Below, piece by piece: positions 1 through 8,333 of a stretch of 64,000 nt of DNA. Below the pieces are notes generated by a model. That model saw only the letters and a list, made by a program, of their open reading frames with translations. It did not search any database and had not been told where the DNA came from. Each line of letters opens with the position of its first letter. Position 1 is the stretch's first letter. Source of the DNA: UBA4615 sp964399635 (GTDB lineage: Bacteria > Pseudomonadota > Gammaproteobacteria > Burkholderiales > Burkholderiaceae_E). The position numbers and the translations under genes were made by a program. Location: NCBI GenBank assembly GCA_964399635.1, contig CAYNRU010000064.1:62001-126000 (forward strand), given 5' to 3'.

Positions 1-2
1 TC

Positions 3-200
3 GCGTGGGCGCTCGCGGCCTGGGACGGATGCGGCCTGGGCGTGGCGCGCCGATACGGCGCGCTCGGCCTGGACGCGCCGCCCGCGGGCGGCTTGCCCCG
101 CCTCGGCACCTGCGCGCTCCTCGCCGCGCCGGGCGGCCCGCGCATCGCGGTCACGCTTGCATCGACCCTGCGGATGCAGTCTCCTGCGAGGGAGCCTTGA
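3..200 (+). CDS. C-terminal fragment of an unidentified protein (truncated by window edge)
   Basis: An open frame runs in from the left edge and stops with TGA at 198-200, giving about 65 residues rich in Ala, Gly, Leu and Pro. The composition looks like genuine coding sequence of a high-GC genome, but there is no motif that I can name. It would be the last part of a gene upstream of the polysaccharide locus. The 280 bases after it, up to the next start, show no gene. Confidence 0.35.
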   Translation, partial: AWALAAWDGCGLGVARRYGALGLDAPPAGGLPRLGTCALLAAPGGPRIAVTLASTLRMQSPAREP

Positions 201-480
201 GCGCGCGCCCCGCCGGGCCCGCGCGAGGCCGCGTTTCACCGGGCGGCGCCACGGAGCGCGCCGACCGTCGGTCCGAGGCGGATCGCCGTCCGTGCGTCGT
301 CGGCGCAGCCGTGCGACATCCGTCACCACGTCCCATGCGACCCTGTGCGTGTCGTGGCCCCGTCGTCGATCCGAGGCGAGGAGGGCCCATCGGCGTCCGC
401 CGCCGTCGGCCGCTTGCCGTCGGCGATTCGAGCCGACCGGCAGGTCGGGGGCGCCCCGAGCAACCTGGGATACCCGACAC

Positions 481-1932
481 ATGACGCAGCGCGAAGCCCC
501 CCATGTCACCGGCCTGCCTGACACCGACCGCGTGACCCCGGGCCGCGGGCCCGCCGGGCGCAGGCCCAGGCTCGGCGCGTTCAAGGGCGTGCCCGCGGGG
601 CTGATCCTTGCGGCCGCGCTTGCCACCGGCTGCGGCGGCGGCAATGCAGACGCTGCGCCCGAGCCGGTCGCCGCGAGCGGCGCCGTCGACACCCTCGTCG
701 CGGCCGCGTCCCCGATGGCCCGCAGCCCGACGGGCTCGCCGGCCTCCGCGCCGTCGCCTGCTCCCGCCCCCGCCCCGGCCTCTGCGCCGGCCCCCGCGCC
801 GGCGCCGACAACCGCGACCCGCGCCCTCCCGCTCAAGCAGGTGGCCGTCGCCACCGTGACCGCGCTGCGTGATGCCGTTGCGCAGGCCAACGCCAGCGGG
901 GGCGACGTGACGATCGTGATCGCCGACGGGGTCTACCTGTTGCCCGACACGCTCTACGTCAACGCACCCAACGTCGCGCTCGTGTCGGCCTCCAACGACC
1001 GGACCCGGGTGACGATCCGCGGCGACGCGATGAGCGCCACCGCGACGGTGAAGAACCTCGTGCGCGTCGCCGCAAAGGGGTTCCAGCTGCGCGGCATCTC
1101 GCTCGAGCGCGCGGGGTGGCATCTGATCCAGATCGTCGGCGAGGCGGATGCCGACGGCGCCGTCATCCGGGACTGCGCGATGCGCGACTCCTGGGAGCAG
1201 ATGCTGAAGATCAGCTATGACGCCGCCCGGCCGACCATCAACGCCGACGACGGCCTCGTCGAGAACTGCGTCTTCGAGTACTCGGCAGGCATCGGGCCGC
1301 AGTACTACATCGGCGGCATCGACGGGCATGGCTCGCGCAACTGGGTGATCCGGAACAACGTCTTTCGCAACATCGCGAGCCCCACCACCACCGTCGCCGA
1401 GCATGCGATCCACTTCTGGAGCAACTCGGCCGACATCCTGGTCGAGCGCAACATGATCATCGACTGCGACCGTGGCGTGGGCTTCGGCCTCGGCGATCGC
1501 GGCAACGTCGGCGGCATCATCCGCAACAACTACATCCACCACACGGCCAACCGCCATCCGGCGGCCGATTCGGGGATCATCCTCGAGAACAGCCCCAACA
1601 CCGCCGTGTACAACAACACGGTGCTGCTGGAGCACGCCTATCCGCGGGCGATCGAGTACCGGTTCCCCGGGACCTCGGGCGTACGCATCGTCAACAACCT
1701 GTCGAACAAGGCCATCGCGTCGCGCGACGGGGGGACGGGCACCGTGTCGACCAACGTGGTCGGCGCGACGCGGTCCATGTTCCGCCTTCAGTCGCCGGGG
1801 GACCTCAACCTGTCCGCGCCGCACGCGGGCATCGTCGATGCCGGGCAGGCGTTGACCGGACTGGTTGACGACTTTTCGGGCGACGCACGCCCCCGCGGGG
1901 CGGGCATCGACATCGGGGCCGACGAATACTGA
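481..1932 (+). CDS. Secreted right-handed parallel beta-helix lipoprotein
   Basis: Predicted 483-residue exported protein. Residues about 34-50 form a hydrophobic signal segment ending in a lipobox-like LATGC, with the acylated Cys at residue 51, so it is probably anchored in a membrane facing the periplasm or surface. A low-complexity Ala/Pro linker (about residues 78-105) separates this from a body with the short repeating strands of a right-handed beta helix (motifs such as NNVFRN, NNYIHH, YNNTV and VNNLSN). Such folds are common in polysaccharide lyases and epimerases of the pectate-lyase/alginate type, so a role in binding or cutting the exopolysaccharide is plausible but not shown. The ATG at 481 has only a weak ribosome site; a start further inside is possible. 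Confidence 0.75.
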   Translation: MTQREAPHVTGLPDTDRVTPGRGPAGRRPRLGAFKGVPAGLILAAALATGCGGGNADAAPEPVAASGAVDTLVAAASPMARSPTGSPASAPSPAPAPAPASAPAPAPAPTTATRALPLKQVAVATVTALRDAVAQANASGGDVTIVIADGVYLLPDTLYVNAPNVALVSASNDRTRVTIRGDAMSATATVKNLVRVAAKGFQLRGISLERAGWHLIQIVGEADADGAVIRDCAMRDSWEQMLKISYDAARPTINADDGLVENCVFEYSAGIGPQYYIGGIDGHGSRNWVIRNNVFRNIASPTTTVAEHAIHFWSNSADILVERNMIIDCDRGVGFGLGDRGNVGGIIRNNYIHHTANRHPAADSGIILENSPNTAVYNNTVLLEHAYPRAIEYRFPGTSGVRIVNNLSNKAIASRDGGTGTVSTNVVGATRSMFRLQSPGDLNLSAPHAGIVDAGQALTGLVDDFSGDARPRGAGIDIGADEY

Positions 1933-2102
1933 GCCGCTCGCCCGGCCCGGGCGGCACGGCGGCCGTGGCCGCTCGCCATCCGGCCTGCGCGCCCGTCCGC
2001 CCGTCCTGTCCGCGCGCCGCCGTGGCAGGTGCCCGAGCGCACCCGCGGTAAGCTTCAACGCCTGCCCGCTGGGCTCCAACCTGCGCGACCCGCGCGACAC
2101 CG

Positions 2103-3671
2103 GTGCTCCGACCAGCCGACTTGCCGCCCACCACCGCACGCGCCTGGATCCCCGCGCTCGGCGCGCTCGCGCTGGGCTTGGTGGTGATCCTGGTTGCGTT
2201 CGCGGACACCTGGCGGGCGATGGCCGGCGTCTGGTGGGTGTCGGAGACCTTCGGCCACGGCCTTCTCGTCGCACCGATCTCGGCCTGGCTGATCTGGCGC
2301 CGGCGCGCGCAGCTCGCCGCCCTGCAGCCGAGCCCTTCCTGGCTGGGCGTCGCGATGCTCGCCGCGGCCTGCATCGCCTGGCTTGCGGCCGAACTGGCCG
2401 GCATCAACGTGGTTGCGCAGTTCGCGGTCACCGGCATGCTGGTCGCTATGGCGGTCACCGTGCTCGGGTGGCGGATCGCCTGGTCGATCGCGTTCCCGCT
2501 GGCCTTCCTGTTCTTCATGGTGCCCGCCGGCGAGGCGCTCAACCCGCCGCTCATGGATGCGACGGCCGAGGCCACCATCCGTGCCATTCAGGCGGTGGGC
2601 ATCCCGGTCTTTCGCGAGGGCCTTCACTTCACCCTGCCCACCGGCCGGTGGTCGGTTGTCGAGGCCTGCAGCGGGCTGCGCTACATCATCGCCTCGGCGG
2701 TGCTGGCGTCGCTGTTCGCCTACCTGAACTTCCGTCGGTTCCACAAGCAGGCGATCTTCGTCCTGGTCGCGCTCGCCATCGCGGTGTTGGCCAACTGGAT
2801 CCGCGCCTTCCTGATCGTGATGCTCGGCCACTTCAGCGGGATGACGCTGGGTGTGGGCGACGACCACGTGGTCTACGGCTGGATCTTCTACGGGGTGGTG
2901 ATGTTCGCGGTGTTCTGGATGGGCACGCGCTGGCGGGACGAGGACGCCGCGACGGACGGCGCCACGGCCTCGTGGCTGCGCGGCTCGCAGCCGGCCTGGA
3001 CGCGGCCTGGCCGCGGCGGCCGAGGCGCGCTGCCCGCGGTGATCTGCGCGATGGCGCTCGGCGTTGTGGCGCTCACCTGGGTGGGGCTGCGCGAGTTGCG
3101 CGACGTCCAGCCGCACGCCGACCTGGCGGCACGCGCCGCAAGCGCAGTCGGCCCGCTGCAGCCCGGCGCGCCCGCCGTGCAGCCCCGGTTCGAGGGCGCG
3201 CGCGGCACGCTACAGGGCGTGCTCGACCCCGCCTCGGGCACCGACCTCTACCTCGCGTACTTCGCGCGCCAGGGCGAGGGCGCCGAGATGATCGCGTTTG
3301 GCAACGCGGTGCTCGCCGACACCGACAAGACCTGGCAGACGATGACCCGCACCCAGCGCACAGTCGAGATCGACGGCGCGAGCCTGCCGGTCACCGAGTG
3401 GCGTGTCCGCTCCGGCCAGTCCAACCGGATGCTCTGGTCGTGGTACACGGTCGGCGGCACGCACGCCAACAGCGACTACCGCGCCAAGGGGCTGACCGCG
3501 CTGGCGATGCTGAGCGGGCGGGGCGACCACTCGACCGTGGCCGTCGTGGGCACGCGCCTGGACGACGGCACCGAGCCCGCCGGCGACCGCGAGCTCGACG
3601 CCGCGCGAGCCAGGCTGAGCGGTGCGGCCCAGAAGGCCAGCCGCCTCGCGACCGCCGTCACGTCGCGCTGA
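2103..3671 (+). CDS. xrtA: Exosortase A fused to EpsI-type domain
   Basis: Membrane transpeptidase-like protein of the PEP-CTERM sorting system; 522 residues from a GTG start. The N-terminal 280 residues have about eight hydrophobic segments and the exosortase catalytic set: Cys189 in EACSGLR, Arg234 in NWIRAF and His255 in DDHVVYGW. After a basic linker and another membrane segment (about 300-320) comes a periplasmic EpsI-type domain (about 330-500, with the YTVGG and YRAKG region), often encoded as a separate gene elsewhere. Exosortases cleave C-terminal PEP-CTERM tails from surface proteins. No such substrate is encoded in this window. The gene follows the beta-helix lipoprotein by 170 bases and converges with the acyltransferase gene downstream. 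Confidence 0.93.
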   Translation: MLRPADLPPTTARAWIPALGALALGLVVILVAFADTWRAMAGVWWVSETFGHGLLVAPISAWLIWRRRAQLAALQPSPSWLGVAMLAAACIAWLAAELAGINVVAQFAVTGMLVAMAVTVLGWRIAWSIAFPLAFLFFMVPAGEALNPPLMDATAEATIRAIQAVGIPVFREGLHFTLPTGRWSVVEACSGLRYIIASAVLASLFAYLNFRRFHKQAIFVLVALAIAVLANWIRAFLIVMLGHFSGMTLGVGDDHVVYGWIFYGVVMFAVFWMGTRWRDEDAATDGATASWLRGSQPAWTRPGRGGRGALPAVICAMALGVVALTWVGLRELRDVQPHADLAARAASAVGPLQPGAPAVQPRFEGARGTLQGVLDPASGTDLYLAYFARQGEGAEMIAFGNAVLADTDKTWQTMTRTQRTVEIDGASLPVTEWRVRSGQSNRMLWSWYTVGGTHANSDYRAKGLTALAMLSGRGDHSTVAVVGTRLDDGTEPAGDRELDAARARLSGAAQKASRLATAVTSR

Positions 3672-3770
3672 CGTGGCTTGCCCCAGGCGGCCAGCTGCAG
3701 ATCGCGGCCGTCGAGGCCTTACAGGACGGGTGCTGGATCCGGAGCAACGGATGCCCTCGGAGTCGGTCGA

Positions 3771-5006
3771 TCAGCGAGGGCGCGTGCCCCGCAGCGGCGC
3801 GCGCTGCATCTCCGGAATGCGTGCCAGGTCGTCCGGGTCGTCGCCGAGCCAGCTGCGCTTGACCCGGCGGGCAAAGCCCTCGAGCTGCAGCCGCCAGCGG
3901 GGCCGCTGCAGCACCAGCCACAGCGTGCGGTCCTGCCCGGTCGACAGGCTGCGCTTGTACCGCGCATCGCCCGCGAGGAAGTCGTAGACGTGGTTGCCCG
4001 CCTCGAGATTGCGCTCGATGGCGAGCCAGTGCGCCATGAGCCCAGGCCGGTAGGCCTCGCCGACGCCATAGTCAATGCCGCTCAGGTAGAAGTGCACATG
4101 CCCTTCGGCAACGAAGTTGTACAGGTAGGCGAAGGTCCTGTCGGCGACCTCGAGCCGCAGGTACTGAACCGCCCGTGTCGGGAACGCGTGCTCGATCAGC
4201 CGATGATGGAACTCCACGAAGGCGGGATTGTCGAAGCCGCTGTCGAATTCCCTGGCGTCCGCAGAGCCCCAGCGCGCCCGGTGCAGCGGGGCCGTGGCGT
4301 CCAGCCATGCATGGGCTTGCTCGACCGTCGCGGCCTCGGTCAGCCGCAGCGGGCCCAGCTCGCGCTCGACGAGCCGCCGGGTGCGGCGCAACTGCTGCCG
4401 CGTGTTCCCGCTCAAGGCCGCGAGGTAGTCGCCGCCATGCCGGGTGCGGATCGCGTCCAGGTCGATCGAGTAGCTGGGCTGCTCCAGATCGAGCCGGCTA
4501 GACAGGCCGTTGCGTGCGGCGAGGTAGAGGGCCTGGTGCGCATGGTCCGATGTCAGCCCACCCAGGCGGATCTCGTCCCACCCCGGCTCCTCGCACAGCA
4601 GCTCAAGCAGCCGTGCCAGGTTGGCATCGAAGTGCTCGGGCCGTCCCCCGAAGAAGCCGTTGCGCTCGATCCAGGGCTGGTCGAGGTCGGGCAGCGTCGA
4701 CTGGTTCAGCGCCAGCACCCTCACCGGCAGCACGCCGTGACGCACCTCAGTGCGCTCGCCGATCAGCGCCTCGACGGGCGTGCCGGTCGCACCGGTGAAT
4801 TCGATCCGCCGGAACCGGGCGCGTCCGGACCAGCTTTCGAGGCAGGCATCGTGCCAGGCCCGGGACAGAAAGAAGGAGTCTGGCGCCACCTCTGCGGCGG
4901 CCACGGCGGCCACCGCGGGCTGCCGAAAATGGCTACCCATCCGATCGGCTTGCGAGCGGCTCGAGGCCTGGAGCAGGCGGTTGGCGGGGAGGTCGTCGGG
5001 GTTCAT
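3771..5006 (-). CDS. GNAT-fold acyltransferase (CelD/BcsL family)
   Basis: 411-residue cytoplasmic protein of the two-lobed GNAT/FemAB superfamily. The C-terminal half carries the typical CelD/BcsL features: a basic stretch (NTRQQLRRTRRLVER), then AYLYNFV and HVHFYLSGIDYG, then GLMAHWLAIERN and the YDFLAGDARYK signature. CelD-like proteins occur in many polysaccharide clusters and are thought to acylate sugars or nucleotide sugars; the substrate here is unknown. It is the only minus-strand gene in the left arm, and it is divergent from the FemAB-like gene across a 139-base gap. The ATG at 5006 is the first good start. Confidence 0.85.
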   Translation of the reverse strand: MNPDDLPANRLLQASSRSQADRMGSHFRQPAVAAVAAAEVAPDSFFLSRAWHDACLESWSGRARFRRIEFTGATGTPVEALIGERTEVRHGVLPVRVLALNQSTLPDLDQPWIERNGFFGGRPEHFDANLARLLELLCEEPGWDEIRLGGLTSDHAHQALYLAARNGLSSRLDLEQPSYSIDLDAIRTRHGGDYLAALSGNTRQQLRRTRRLVERELGPLRLTEAATVEQAHAWLDATAPLHRARWGSADAREFDSGFDNPAFVEFHHRLIEHAFPTRAVQYLRLEVADRTFAYLYNFVAEGHVHFYLSGIDYGVGEAYRPGLMAHWLAIERNLEAGNHVYDFLAGDARYKRSLSTGQDRTLWLVLQRPRWRLQLEGFARRVKRSWLGDDPDDLARIPEMQRAPLRGTRPR

Positions 5007-5145
5007 CTGTGCTGTTGCATTCTCGCAGACTGGGCGTCGGCGGAGTGCTCACTTCGTCCCCTCTGAGCGGCCGTCCATGACCTTGCGGGTAAGCCCGAGG
5101 GGCCCGGGTGATAACCTCGCTCAATAGCGTTCTATTCGGAATTCC
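5007..5145. promoter_or_regulatory. Divergent intergenic region between acyltransferase and FemAB-like genes
   Basis: 139 bases separate the two divergent start codons, so promoters for both must lie here or just inside the genes. I see a small inverted repeat AATAG-cgtt-CTATT at 5123-5136 and a palindrome GGAATTCC at 5138-5145 directly before the GTG start. No convincing -35/-10 pair stands out; TGATAAC at 5109-5115 is the only -10-like string for the plus direction. Confidence 0.3.
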
Positions 5146-6186
5146 GTGCACGAAATCGCGGTCAGGGCAGTCGTCGATTCGGACGCCGATGCGTGGGAGC
5201 GGCTCGTCGAGCGGCACCCGGGCTCCCACTTTTTCCACCGGTTCGCGTGGCGGCACCTGCTTTCGACCGTCCTGAGGTATGAGGACCGGTACCTGTGTGC
5301 CACGCAGGCCGGCACCATCGTGGGGATCCTGCCTCTGGTCGGCGTCAGGAGCCGTCTGTTCGGCAGCAGCCTCACCAGCCTGCCGTTCTGCTCCTACGGC
5401 GGCCCGCTCGCCGAGGGGCCTCTGGCGCAGCAGGCCGAGCACGCGCTCATCGACGCCGCTGTCGATCTCGGCCGACGTACCGGCGTGAGGCATGTTGAAT
5501 TGCGCGGCCTGCGTCCGTTCCGGGAAGGCATGCCCACCCAGGACCTGTATTCGACCTTTCGGGCGCCGATACCGGCCGAGCTCGACTCGATGAAGGGCAT
5601 CCCGCAGAAGCGCCGAAACGTGGTGCGCCGTGCGGTGACGCTCGGCCTGCAGGCCAGCGTGTCGCGGGAGGCCGACCGGTTCTTCGAGCTGTATGCGGAA
5701 AACGCGAGGGCCCACGGGACCCCGGCACTGGGCCGTGCCTTCTTCCATGCGCTGGTGGCTGCGTTCCCGGCCGATTGCGACGTGCTGTTCGTGAGCGACG
5801 CGCGCGGGCACGACATGAGTGCCATCCTCAACTTCTATCACCACGGCGAGGTGCTGGCCTATTTTGCAGGCGAGGTCGAGGCGGCGCGCGAGACCAATGC
5901 CAACGACTTCAAGTACTGGTCCTTGATGCGCCACGCGTCCGCGCGCGGCTGCACCCGGTTCGACTTTGGCCGCAGCAAGGCGGGCACCGGGTCGTTCCTG
6001 TTCAAGCGGCTCTGGGGCTTTGAGCCCCAGCCGCTCCATTACCAGTTTCCCTATTTGCCCGCCGGGCAGATCCCTCAAAACAATCCCATGAATCCCAAGT
6101 ACAAGGCAGCGATAGAAACCTGGAAGAAGTTGCCGCGGGCGGTCGTCGATCGTGTCGGGCCGCTTCTGGTGGGAGGGTTGGGATGA
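5146..6186 (+). CDS. FemAB-like protein, XrtA/PEP-CTERM-associated
   Basis: 346-residue GNAT-fold protein matching the FemAB-related family found in XrtA exopolysaccharide clusters. Recognisable features are the N-terminal SHFFHRFAWRHLL, the central KRRNVVRRA basic helix, and the C-terminal FDFGRSKAGTGSFLFKR followed by W-G-F-E-P-Q and PNNP-like residues. FemAB proteins transfer an aminoacyl or acyl group; here the acceptor is probably a sugar of the exopolysaccharide. Start is GTG at 5146. The stop overlaps the start of the ABC permease gene in an ATGA arrangement, so the two are translationally coupled. Confidence 0.88.
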   Translation: MHEIAVRAVVDSDADAWERLVERHPGSHFFHRFAWRHLLSTVLRYEDRYLCATQAGTIVGILPLVGVRSRLFGSSLTSLPFCSYGGPLAEGPLAQQAEHALIDAAVDLGRRTGVRHVELRGLRPFREGMPTQDLYSTFRAPIPAELDSMKGIPQKRRNVVRRAVTLGLQASVSREADRFFELYAENARAHGTPALGRAFFHALVAAFPADCDVLFVSDARGHDMSAILNFYHHGEVLAYFAGEVEAARETNANDFKYWSLMRHASARGCTRFDFGRSKAGTGSFLFKRLWGFEPQPLHYQFPYLPAGQIPQNNPMNPKYKAAIETWKKLPRAVVDRVGPLLVGGLG

Positions 6187-7022
6187 GTACGCTGCCGTAT
6201 GTCAGGCCCATCACGATCGTCCGGGCGCGCACAGGCTGGTTCGATCTCGGATTGGGCGAGGTCTGGCAGTCCAGGGAGTTGCTCTACTTCCTCGTGTGGC
6301 GCGACCTCAAGGTGCGCTACTCTCAGGCCGCACTCGGCACCGCATGGGCCATCATCCAGCCGCTGATCGCGGTCGCGATCTTCACGGTGATCTTCGGTGT
6401 CTTCGCACGATTGCCGAGCGACGGGATCCCATACCCGGTATTCGCGTTCGCGGCCATCCTGCCGTGGACCTATTTCTCGGAGGCGGTCCGCCGAAGTTCG
6501 TTTGGGCTCGTCGGTGACTCGGAACTGGTCAAGAAGGTGTATTTCCCGCGGCTGCTGATTCCGATGGCCAACATCGTGTCGCCGCTGCTGGACTTTGCGG
6601 TCACCCTGGTCGTTCTGTTCGTGCTCATGGCCTGGTACGGCATCCTGCCAGGACCGACGCTGCTGTTCCTGCCGGTGCTGCTGGCCATGACCGCGGCGCT
6701 GGCCCTGTCGCTCGGGCTCTGGCTGGGGCCGGTCAACGTCCGGTACCGCGACGTGATGCACACGCTGCCCTTCCTCCTCCAGATCTGGATGTACGCAACG
6801 CCCATCGTGTACCCACTCTCGATGGTGCCGGAGCGCTTCAGGACGCTCTACAGCCTCAACCCCACGGTCGGCCTGATCGAAGGGTTCCGGTGGTCGCTGC
6901 TGGGCACGGGGTCGATCGACATGGCCGCACTCGGCATCAGCGCCGTCGTCATCGCCGTGCTGCTGGTCACCGGCGTGCTCTGGTTCAAGCGGGCGGAACG
7001 ATCCTTTGCGGACGTGATATGA
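6183..7022 (+). CDS. wzm: ABC-2 type polysaccharide export permease (Wzm-like)
   Basis: 279-residue integral membrane protein with six hydrophobic segments and the hallmark features of the ABC-2 polysaccharide exporters: an amphipathic N-terminal stretch, LVWRDLKVRYSQAALGTAWA, ILPWTYFSEA, LVKKVYFPRLLIP, NVRYRDV and the C-terminal WFKRAERSFADVI. It forms the channel that moves undecaprenyl-linked glycan across the inner membrane with the ATPase encoded next. It overlaps its neighbours on both sides by four bases. An ABC exporter is unusual next to Wzz/Wza-type genes. Confidence 0.95.
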   Translation: MSTLPYVRPITIVRARTGWFDLGLGEVWQSRELLYFLVWRDLKVRYSQAALGTAWAIIQPLIAVAIFTVIFGVFARLPSDGIPYPVFAFAAILPWTYFSEAVRRSSFGLVGDSELVKKVYFPRLLIPMANIVSPLLDFAVTLVVLFVLMAWYGILPGPTLLFLPVLLAMTAALALSLGLWLGPVNVRYRDVMHTLPFLLQIWMYATPIVYPLSMVPERFRTLYSLNPTVGLIEGFRWSLLGTGSIDMAALGISAVVIAVLLVTGVLWFKRAERSFADVI

Positions 7023-8299
7023 GCAAGCCGGATGCAATCGTCGCCGAGGGTCTCGGCAAGCGCTATCGGATGTGGTCCGCCGAGTCGCATCACGATCACC
7101 TGCGGACCATGCTGGTCGAGCGCGCGCGTGCGATCTTCAGCGGGCGTGGCGGGCGCAAGGCGCAAAACGACTTCTGGGCGCTGCGCGACGCCAGCTTCCG
7201 GATCGGCCATGGCGAAAACGTCGGGATCATCGGGCTCAACGGCGCGGGCAAGAGCACGCTGCTGAAGATGCTGTCTCGAATCGTCGAACCGACGACGGGG
7301 TCGGCACGGATCGACGGCCGGGTGGGCGCGCTGCTCGAGGTGGGGACGGGGTTCGCGCTGGAGTTGTCCGGCCGGGACAACATCTTCCTGTACGGGTCGA
7401 TTCTCGGCATGAAACGTGCCGAGGTCGCGCGAAAGTTCGATGCGATCGTCGAGTTCTCGGGTGTGGAAAAGCACATCGACGTCGCGGTCAAGCGGTACTC
7501 GAGCGGCATGTACGTCCGCCTCGCGTTTGCCGTCGCGGCGCACCTCGACCCCGAGATTCTCTTCCTCGACGAGGTCCTCGCAGTCGGCGATCTCGCCTTC
7601 CAGCGCAAGTGTTTCGACTTCGCCAAGGATCTGCAGCAGCGGGACGCAACCATCCTGTTCGTGTCGCACAACATGTTCAACATCAAGACCATGTGCGATC
7701 GCGTCATCTACCTGCGCAATGGACAGATCGAGTACGACGGGCCGGTCGATGCAGGCATCGAGCTCTACGAGCGCGACTGCCGCCTGAGCGTCGTGTCCTG
7801 GGACGGGGCGGGGCATCCGGAAACCTGGCCGGTCTTCATCGATCGCTGCGAGCTCATCGGCGGCGACGGATCGGCGAGGACCATCTTCGACATTGGCGAC
7901 CGTCTGAAGGTCCGAATCGCGTACCAGGTCCGCTCGCCGATGCCCGACCCCAACTTCATGATCTCGTTCGTGCGCTCGGACGGTGTCAACTGCTGCACTT
8001 ACAGCACTGAACTCGATGGCATCTCGCTCGGCACCCTGTCGGCCGACGGGACGCTGGAGCTCGATCTGCCACCCCTGAAGCTGGTCGCCGAGATGTACTC
8101 GGTTCAGATCACGGTCCGGCACAAGGGCTACCAGGACATCGTCTGCAAGCAGGTGGGCACCACCTTCCATATGCGTGACGAGCTGCTGAACCACCATTTT
8201 GGCGTCTTCCACGAGCGCGGCACGTGGCAGGGTGATGCACTCCCCAAGGGCGTCGCAGCAGTCGAGGAGCGACGGCACCTGACCGTGGTGCAGGATTGA
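7019..8299 (+). CDS. wzt: ABC polysaccharide exporter ATPase with Wzt-type C-terminal domain
   Basis: 426 residues. Nucleotide-binding domain: Walker A GLNGAGKST at 72-80, ABC signature YSSGMYVRL at 160-168, Walker B ILFLDE at 180-185 and the switch His at 217. After residue about 260 a beta-rich extension resembles the Wzt carbohydrate-binding domain, which in O-antigen exporters recognises a modified chain end. This predicts that the exported glycan carries a specific terminal group. The ATG at 7019 overlaps the permease stop (ATGA) and places the first residues as in homologues, so longer upstream starts are not needed. Confidence 0.95.
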   Translation: MSKPDAIVAEGLGKRYRMWSAESHHDHLRTMLVERARAIFSGRGGRKAQNDFWALRDASFRIGHGENVGIIGLNGAGKSTLLKMLSRIVEPTTGSARIDGRVGALLEVGTGFALELSGRDNIFLYGSILGMKRAEVARKFDAIVEFSGVEKHIDVAVKRYSSGMYVRLAFAVAAHLDPEILFLDEVLAVGDLAFQRKCFDFAKDLQQRDATILFVSHNMFNIKTMCDRVIYLRNGQIEYDGPVDAGIELYERDCRLSVVSWDGAGHPETWPVFIDRCELIGGDGSARTIFDIGDRLKVRIAYQVRSPMPDPNFMISFVRSDGVNCCTYSTELDGISLGTLSADGTLELDLPPLKLVAEMYSVQITVRHKGYQDIVCKQVGTTFHMRDELLNHHFGVFHERGTWQGDALPKGVAAVEERRHLTVVQD

Positions 8300-8333
8300 C
8301 TGGAAGCGTCGCGGCGGGCGAGGCGGGTGGCCG

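Noticed and set aside
740..816. Proline/alanine repeat tract as a mobile or CRISPR-like repeat
   Set aside because: It is in-frame low-complexity coding for a flexible linker in the lipoprotein.
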